DNA of 64,000 nt from Pyrus communis (Eukaryota; Streptophyta; Magnoliopsida; Rosales; Rosaceae). The notes under the pieces are model-generated. The model did no database searches. It was not told the origin of the DNA and saw only the letters and a program-made list of their open reading frames with translations. Shown here in pieces: positions 57,001 to 64,000 of this stretch (its first letter is position 1; each line of letters begins with the position of its first letter). The DNA is taken from contig NC_084818.1 of NCBI RefSeq assembly GCF_963583255.1, positions 7,602,149 to 7,666,148 of the forward strand. The letters are read 5' to 3'. Made by a program: the position numbers and the translations under genes.

Positions 57001-58820
57001 TTATAGGAGGGTGGTGTCATGTATTATTCATTACAAAAGTTTGACAACTCAGTATCTCTTTTTTCTGTTCACTTGATTGATTCATGCCATTGTTTTATTC
57101 CCTTTGTGGTTGTCCTTGTGCTTGCACTCATCATATAGGCTTCGATAATTTATCTTTATTGTGTTAAAATTAGACAATTAACATTCATTCATTTTCAGGT
57201 TAAGAACTAAGCTCCAGCAGCTTACTTATCAGCACGCTCTTTCTGAACAACAATATGAACAGAAGGTAAAATTTAGCTGTAACTTGTACGAATGACTTTA
57301 ATTCAGTTATAATGATTGTTTAATTTATTAGGTAGGGACTTAACTTTTCTGTAGTGGTTTTGTTTTGGATGAACAGTTAAAGCAGAAATCACTGGAGCTT
57401 CAAATTGCTGATTTGAAGACTAAGCAGCATGAAGAGAAATTACTCCAGGAAGAGTCCCAGATGAAATTATATGCTGAACAGGTGTCACAGTTACTATCAA
57501 CTGAAAAGAATTTGCGCTTACAGTTGACGGCTGATGGGGAGAAATTCCAACAGTTTCAGGTTATGTTCTTTTGTCTTACGCATTGCTTTTACCCATTATT
57601 ATGAAACTTTGTCACCAGAACTGGATGAGTTATTGCTTGGTTAGAGGCTTTCAATGTTTCTCTGCAGAATTCTCAGAGTACAAAACTATGTTGGTCCATT
57701 TGCCCTGTAGGCTCTAGGCATGTTAGTTATGGGGTATGTTAGTAGGTTGAGTCTCACGTGTATACACTTATAGACATTTGGTTGTTGCACACATAATATG
57801 TTATGCAATATTATGAAACAAAGAAAAGACCTTACCTTGGTTTTTGATGGATATATTATTAACTTGTGCATTTCATGACATGATACAATTAGTGTCTTTA
57901 ATTTACTTGGAATTATAAGTCCAAGTAGTTAACAGGTGAGATGTAGGCAAAAATGTGGTAACTTTCAAGTCTCCTTGGACTGTTTAAATCATTAAATGTG
58001 CTTAGACTTTGGGTTTTCTTCCAATGTATGCGTTCATTAGACACTTTTGAAGAAAGGCATCCTGCTCTTGTGTGCTCAATTTGGAAATCTTGAGCACTCT
58101 TCTTTCAAAATGGATCCTTAAGATACATGGCAGAGCACCTTACGAGTGCTGAATGTTTGTGTTATCAGCGTACAAATCTACCTGGTCTTAACTGATAAAT
58201 ATTTATCGTGCAGGACGCATTGTTGAAAAGCAATGAAGTTTTTGAGACATTTAAACAGGAGATTGAAAAGGTGACATATTCATTCAAATTACATTTCGTT
58301 TAGACACACTTTCACTGCTTTCTCCTGTGCAGCATAACTTGCGTTATATAGTCGTCTTCAACTAAACTACCTTTCTGTTTGTTACATGTGCAAAACCTTA
58401 GATGGCAAAGTCCATCAAGGAACTCAAGAAGGAAAACTTATTCTTGAAGAGCAAATGTGAGAAAACAGATGTCACTCTTATAGAACTTGTAGACGAGGTA
58501 TAGTTTGCTTGCACTTTGTTTTTCTTACTCTTATAGAACTTGTAGACGAGGTATAGTTTGCTTGCACTTTGTTTTTCTTTCTTTGCATTAGTCATCAATC
58601 AACAGTAAACATCAAACCGTTCTGATGCTTTATTAAGAAACAGTGCAGATGAGGTATAACACTGATTTTCTGTTGGTCTGAGCAGCGTGAACGGTTGAAG
58701 AAACAGTTGGTGAAAACAAAGAACCAGAAAGAAATGCTTGAATCATTGTGCAGGTCACTTCAAGCAGAAAGGAAACAGAACTCCACTGGGAGCAACAACT
58801 CCGATTCTGTTCCATCTTGA
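54030..58820 (+). CDS. taxilin-family coiled-coil protein (alpha-taxilin-like), 11 coding exons
   Basis: Spliced CDS: 54030-54483, 54613-54701, 54885-54993, 55457-55524, 56257-56334, 56776-56840, 57199-57265, 57377-57559, 58214-58270, 58402-58497, 58686-58820; 466 aa. Residues 1-180 are acidic, Ser/Glu/Pro-rich and low complexity. From about 200 to 455 it is a nearly continuous coiled coil with the taxilin core: FTLKYQQALAERDSA, KLESLCRELQRQNKVLMDE, and the closing KTKNQKEMLESLCRSLQAER. Animal taxilins bind syntaxins and the nascent polypeptide-associated complex in vesicle traffic; the plant role is not settled. The acceptor of coding exon 2 is a CAGCAG (NAGNAG) pair, allowing loss or gain of one residue. 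The donor of the exon ending 58497 lies in a 53-bp perfect tandem duplication. Confidence 0.88.
58474..58579 (+). repeat. 53-bp perfect tandem duplication spanning a splice donor
   Basis: 58474-58526 and 58527-58579 are identical (ACTCTTATAGAACTTGTAGA...). The unit contains the last 24 bp of a taxilin exon plus 29 bp of intron, so the donor GAG|GTATAG exists twice, at 58497 and 58550. Confidence 0.95.
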
Positions 58821-59755
58821 ACACCGCTCTACTCAACTGTGTAACTTAAGAACTGATTTTGATGACCACCATTACAAATGTTACCCCGTGTACTATTTTT
58901 TGCTATGACTTGTTTTTCAAGAAACGGGAAGAAGAGACGTGTGATATTGCGATGAGTGTAATTCATACTCGTTTATTTTGCAATATTTGTATTATTTTGC
59001 TTCACTAGATTGTATCCTCTCAATGTTTAACTCGCAAAATCGAGATTTGTTTTTGTTCATTTACTCCCCGTTTATTTCAGAAGATTCGTGCTTTTACTTT
59101 GTTTTCGTATTTGTACTTTTCGGTTGTAACTCTTTCCGTATGCATTTTCTTGCACGGTAGAAGCTCTCCATATCCTACCCTTGCTGGATGGATGTTATTA
59201 TCGTCCATGATCCATAAACATGATTAACAAATAATTTGAATTCGTGGTAAACCATCCGGCAAATTTTAGTTTATGGCATGTTAGGGACTTCTTGATGGTC
59301 AAAAGTGCTTTCATACAACCATAAGTGCTTGCAGTTCTGTTTGGCAGAAAAGTTTAGAAGTACTAATGCGTAGCAGAAGGCTTTTCAAAGACGGTTTCTC
59401 TCCATAAGACACGTTCAAGTGCTTTTTTAAATTAAACACTAACCGAAAGGGTAGGATTTAGAGACTGCATGATTCCACTGTCACTCATGCTATAAGCTAT
59501 AGAATGTTCACGGACAGGATTGGGACAATTAAGTAATGCAGTCCTAAGAGTATGGATGAACCGAGAACATTGTCGCATTGTATTACTACTCTACGTGTTA
59601 TAAATTATAATATAGTTTGACGATTTAATTGATATTTTTCAATTTAACCCCCGACACCAAATCATTGTATAAAAATATGATCATGTCCGTTGCACATCTG
59701 TCGGAGAATGATCAGGAAAAACCGTTTCTTGTTTCACTCTCTGAGCAAATAAACA
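58821..59755. other. taxilin 3' UTR and TFIIF-beta upstream region
   Basis: Taxilin 3' UTR probably to about 59050. The remainder is promoter-like intergenic sequence, with no other gene supported. Confidence 0.4.
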
Positions 59756-60053
59756 ATGAACCCTATGGCCGTGGCGACAACCCAATGCCAAAAGATGGAA
59801 GACCAAAAGCCACAACAAGGCAATAACAATGTCGTCAATGGGCGTTTGCTGGAGACCAAGGGAGCAAATATTCCACTGTGGCTCCTGAAAACTCCCCCGC
59901 GCGTCTCTCGCTGTCTGAAACCTGATTTCTCAGACGCCGCCGCCGCCTCCGCTTCTGATCAGCAGCAGTCTTCTCCCCCTGTGGCCAAGGTGGTTTTCTG
60001 TTTGGACCCTATCACCAAGACAACAGAGGTACTTTCTTCTTCTTCTTCTTCTT

Positions 60054-60095
<42 letters not shown>

Positions 60096-62539
60096 GTTCT
60101 TCACTCATTCACATTGAATTGTCATCGTTTTTGCGTTTTGGGTTTTGAGTTCTTCCTTTTTTGTGCATGCATTGTCGTTTCGGGCCGTGACCTTTGTTTT
60201 TCTTTTGCATTCTGTTGTTTCTTAACATTTTTCCTTTGATCGTGTGGATTTCTCTGTTTTTGATTGTCAGATGTGGGTTCAATAGGTTTAAGCTATTCTA
60301 TGCACGCTAGTTTGAAGTCCCTGCCCGCAATTTAGATTAGTTTTAAAGTAGGACATTGAAAATTGTGCTACTTAATTTTGCGCAGTTTTTGGTTAAGTTC
60401 TTAATGTTTATAATGCCACTAATCTTCGCATATACATCCTTGTTTGTTGCCTTCCTTGCAGATGTTCTTCCTCTATGCACTAATGCACACAAGTTCGAAT
60501 TCCCCTCCCCCACATTTTAGATTAGTTTAAAGTAGAATATCGAAAATTTTCCGCTTAATTTTGTGAAGTTTTGGGTTATAGTCTTCATGTTTATAATGCC
60601 ACTCATCTGTGCATACATGCATCCTTGTTTTGCTGCCCTTCCTCGTTCACCAAGTTGTTTAAATGACTCTCAGTTCACCATGGAACTGGCGGCCACGGAA
60701 TCTGAAAATGTACCCGAGTGTTACGCTTTGGATATGACTAGAAACTTGATGCCAATGTCTGTATTTGCTGAGTCATCACAAGGTAAGCATTCCCTCTTTC
60801 CCCCGTGGCTTTTTTGATACTGAAATGCAATCGGCTTGATGTTATGATGCCGCTGTTCATGTTGGATATCCACTTTGATTTGACATTGTTCTGCTGAGAG
60901 ATACATTGCAGAGTTTTCGGCTCGTTGTTTTTTTTTTTTTTTTTTCTGACTGCTAACATGGTAAATGGTACTTCCAACAGATTGTTGCTGCGTAAACTGG
61001 TTTTGTGTTGGGAGGGAAAGCAAGTTTTTGGGCCATTAAGAAATGAAAATACCCGAGTTTATGGTTCGGGTTCTTAAATTCGAATGTATTCATCCTCAAA
61101 GAACAGTTTAATATCACGTATTTACAGAACTTTTTCTTCTTCGTTTGAAGTATGCAAGTTATTCCATTGGAAATACATGCTTTGAGGGATTAATACTCAA
61201 ATCAGAAACAATGTGTTAAAAATTGTGAAGATTATATTTCCTTCGGCACAGCCACAAGCACTTCTTAACTTAGCTGTCAGTGTGGTGATCTTAACTGAGT
61301 GTCGAAATTATATATCATCGTAGGGACTTTATCCGTGGAGGGCTTCATATTGGACAAACTTGACATGAAACCCCATAACGAGAACCTTGAGAACTATGGG
61401 AAACTTTGCCGCGAACGGACCAAAAAATCTATGAAGAGTAGAAAGATCCAGGTACCCCGAACTACTTCATATATTTTTTCTCATGCTCTATTTGGGTTAT
61501 CTAATACTCTATTCCAGTAATATATCCACTAATTTGTCCGTTTTTCAAATTTCAGGTGATGAACAATGACAATGGGGCTCATATGAGACCCAGGCCTGGG
61601 ATGATGATCGGTTTTGTGTCTCCTGGACCCAGCGTGCGTATAGCTACCCTCCTTTTCTGCACTATTTTCTCGAGTGAGATTAGTCCTTGCTTCCCTTAAT
61701 GCACTCACATCATTCCGCTCCGCATTTGTATGTCAGAATATAAGTTCACCATTGACTATCCACCATTGTGTTAAGCATAAGTAGAACCTGTCTTTCATAT
61801 AGGAGAAAAAGAAAATGCCAACGAAGGGGTCAGACATGAAAAGAACAAGGAAGGACCGCGGAGAAATGGAGGATATTATGTTTAATCTCTTTGAACAGAA
61901 ACCAAACCGCACGTTAAGGCAACTGATCCAAGAGACAAACCAACCAGAAGTATGTTATGTTTTCTGCTTATTTTCTTTCTGATTGCCTTATAATATCTGG
62001 TTTACAGTACTATCATAATCTTTCCGTTTCCAAATCAATGTAAGATCTTTCCATTTCCAAGTTTCTGCTACATAGCACGAAATTTAGGCAACGCATTTTG
62101 ATGCGAAAAGCATAGTTTAAAGGCAGCTACATAAGAAACTGTATCCTACATTATGTCATACAAACGCTACTCTCGGTTAGATATCTTATACCAGGAAGTC
62201 TAGAATTTTTGCATCGCCGGAAATACATGGGAGTGGCATTAACGCTGAAAGGTAAAACAGACCAAACCCAAGACTCCATTCTTTTGAACTTGTAACACCA
62301 ATGAGGGTGATGATCTTGATTAACTGTGAGCCTTTTTTTTATCATCATTATGCTGGTACTTTAGGAAAATCCACCGTTCTTATGAATCGATGATTTGACA
62401 CTGAACTTGTTTTTGGCAGCAATTTTTGAAAGACATACTCAAGGACATCTGTGTGTACAACAACAGGGGAGCTAATCAAGGGACGTATGAGCTGAAACCG
62501 GAATACAGGAAATCCGTCGAGGAGCAAACTCCCGATTAG
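59756..62539 (+). CDS. transcription initiation factor IIF subunit beta (TFIIF-beta/RAP30), 6 exons
   Basis: Spliced CDS: 59756-60028, 60674-60782, 61324-61451, 61556-61633, 61803-61949, 62420-62539; 284 aa. A second in-frame ATG at 59795 (better context, GATGG, and beginning MED as family members tend to) would give 271 aa. The N-terminal half (about 35-130) is the TFIIF dimerisation barrel: IPLWLLKTPP, FCLDP, MELAATES, NLMPMSVFAES. The linker (about 150-200) has MKPHNENLENYGKLCRERT and MRPRPGMMIGF. The C-terminal winged helix (about 208-275) has GSDMKRTRKDRGEMEDIMFN, LFEQKPNRTLRQLIQETNQP and NNRGANQGTYELKPEYR. TFIIF binds RNA polymerase II and stabilises it at promoters. The winged helix carries several substitutions, e.g. 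RTLRQL, so it may be a divergent copy. Confidence 0.88.
60039..60088. repeat. (TCT)n-(TA)n compound microsatellite in TFIIF-beta intron 1
   Basis: (CTT)n at about 60034-60056 is followed by about 16 TA units to 60088. It lies just after the exon 1 donor. Confidence 0.9.
60310..60645 (+). repeat. diverged tandem duplication in TFIIF-beta intron 1
   Basis: 60310-60462 and 60491-60645 share ATTTAGATTAGTTT.AAAGTAG.A.AT.GAAAATT, CTTAATTTTG, TTCA/TTAATGTTTATAATGCCACT and CATCCTTGTTT.GCTG/TGCC blocks. About 150-bp unit; the second copy ends 28 bp before exon 2. Confidence 0.75.
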
Positions 62540-63614
62540 GTTGTATGATATAGATTTAGTCCCTTTTCCGGGCAGATACCTCTCTTAAGTGATCATTCCT
62601 AGTTTTGTTTCTTCTTATACAACTGACTTGACTCTTCCTTTTTAGCAGAACCTGAATGTGTTCTTCAGCTTTCGGTATGAGCTAGCCGAAAAATATGAAA
62701 AAAGCAGTGTACGTTTTCAGCCTCAAATTGACTAAAATTCAGTATAAAATGGTTAATAATTGGGGATTTTAGTGAAGATATTTATTTTGGTCCTTGGGCT
62801 AAAGTCTAACTGCCCAAATAATACAATCTGTGACAAAGTCAATATTTTTATTTTTATTTTACGTCAGCCATGACGTGGGTTTTAGGGGTGTACATAACTA
62901 AAGGTCTAAAGCAAGCCTGCCATCATATTAATGAGATTATCAGTCTTCCAATTTTCACTCATCCGATAAGATGTGGTTTATTATAACGCTTGAATTAATA
63001 ACAATACATGATGTTTTAATTATAAATGAAATTTTTTAGCCAAATGCGCAATAGTTTTGATACTCTTGACAAATAAATTTCTCAAAACTCCAATTTTAGT
63101 ACAAATAACCCTTCAAACATCATTTTGAAAGAATAATTTTTTTACAAATCACTTATCGTTTATGAGAAATTCGTCTCTTTTTGTTGGTTAGAAACGCTTA
63201 TCATTTTAATCTATTTATACCGCTATTCTCAAACTTTGGTTATAAATTTTTTTGTATAAAAAGAAAACTCAAAGACTCAAATTATTGCGTGTAGCAGTAA
63301 CAATCCATCAGTGAAATATATAGTTTGACTCGAAATTATTCCTCACTAAAAATAAACAACAAAGGAGACCACTAATTTACTTTAATAATGTATTTTAAAA
63401 ATCAAAATTATCAACTCAACTACTAGTACTACTTAGTGGTCGATAATAATAATAATTTAACCTCCAAATAAAACTAATCGAAACATGACTTGCCAAATTA
63501 AAAATGTGAAACATATCTCCTAGTAATTGCTTTACCCACCAACGCCCACTCTACCACTCATGAATCATCCCTTCCATGAGAAAAATATATTATACATTTT
63601 CCTTATTTTTCAAA
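62540..63614. other. TFIIF-beta 3' UTR and intergenic
   Basis: Probable 3' UTR to about 62750, then AT-rich sequence with nothing recognised. Confidence 0.4.
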
Positions 63615-63625
63615 ATAATTGAGGG

Positions 63626-63818
63626 CCCTTTTTATTCCCTTTTTTTTTTTTTTTTTTTTTTTGCTCAAACGATATTATTTACACTAAGGAGATAGGGTGG
63701 ACCTAGTCTCACAATGAGCTAACAATAATGTGATTCAAATTCGTCTTTGGCGAGAATTGAACCTAAGATTTCTCACTTACAAGTGAAGAGGAATAACACT
63801 AGACTGTAGTACTAAGTG
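63626..63818 (-). mobile_element. tRNA-derived SINE with 11-bp target duplication
   Basis: Perfect direct repeats ATAATTGAGGG flank it at 63615-63625 and 63819-63829. On the minus strand the A box (AGTCTAGTGTTATT) and B box (AGGTTCAATTCT) are tRNA-like. The body is 193 bp and ends in a long T tail (63640-63662 on the plus strand is T, meaning the minus-strand body follows an A run on that side). The clear target duplication shows a fairly recent retroposition. Confidence 0.85.
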
Positions 63819-63829
63819 ATAATTGAGGG

Positions 63830-64000
63830 ATTATTTGAAAGCGTATTTAAAAATAATATTTTTAAATTTTAAAAGCACATAAAATATTTTTTGTAAGAAG
63901 CACTAGTTATTTTATGTGACGTCAATTCTTTCATAAGATTCACTTGCATTTTACTAAGAATTGGCTTCAAAAACATTTCACTAAAAACAATTTTAGATAT
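63830..64000. other. window end, no gene seen
   Basis: AT-rich sequence without recognisable features. Confidence 0.4.

Noticed and set aside
60057..60088. TA run as a promoter TATA element
   Set aside because: It is a dinucleotide microsatellite inside intron 1 of TFIIF-beta.
1..64000. CRISPR arrays, operons or bacterial mobile systems
   Set aside because: No regularly spaced repeats with unique spacers and no prokaryotic gene organisation. All evidence points to a plant nuclear genome.

Overview
This is plant nuclear DNA. It is AT-rich, with spliced GT-AG genes of 2 to 16 exons, TATA-box genes, tRNA-derived SINEs, MITEs and a mitochondrial insertion. Gene content and repeat style (the repeated 'TTTTAACGAAAA...ACACTAAAAAGTCAA' family, SINEs with a T-rich 3' tail, foldback elements starting GGCTATATAGCC) suggest a woody rosid, most likely Rosaceae such as Malus or Pyrus. 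The species call is inference. No bacterial, phage or CRISPR content was seen.

Layout: 0-3.3 kb is intergenic and carries a 1.3-kb hAT-type non-autonomous element with a perfect 8-bp target duplication. 3.6-8.6 kb is a 13-exon NOC2 gene (nucleolar 60S ribosome assembly). 8.6-30 kb is repeat-rich and holds three intronless paralogues of one unnamed family (10.5, 24.4 and 28.9 kb), a mitochondrial TMEM70-like gene (minus strand, 20.2-22.2 kb) and a tRNA-Pro(AGG) gene. It also holds several TIR elements and a 972-bp foldback. 30.4-31.5 kb is nuclear mitochondrial DNA with decayed atp4 and nad4L. 32.2-34.5 kb is a 2.25-kb solo LTR. 35.1-38.0 kb is a GTE1/GTE6-type bromodomain-NET gene, 39.9-47.3 kb a SIZ1-type SUMO E3 ligase gene, and 49.0-49.5 kb a small secreted cysteine-rich protein gene (minus strand). 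51 kb has a PIF/Harbinger-like element, 54.0-58.8 kb a taxilin coiled-coil gene, 59.8-62.5 kb a TFIIF-beta (RAP30) gene, and 63.6 kb a SINE with an 11-bp target duplication.

The genes do not form an operon-like system; this is an ordinary gene-rich plant interval. Several act in nuclear functions: NOC2 in ribosome assembly, GTE and TFIIF-beta in Pol II transcription, SIZ1 in SUMOylation. The points most worth a second look are the secreted protein with four Cys-containing octapeptide repeats before a knottin-like tail, the three-member unnamed gene family, and the SIZ1-like protein whose PHD finger lacks the usual Trp. Also notable are a 53-bp tandem duplication that copies a taxilin splice donor, edited-looking codons in the nad4L pseudogene, and GC-AG introns in three separate genes. 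All splice models were built by hand from reading-frame continuity and splice consensus; no transcript data were available.
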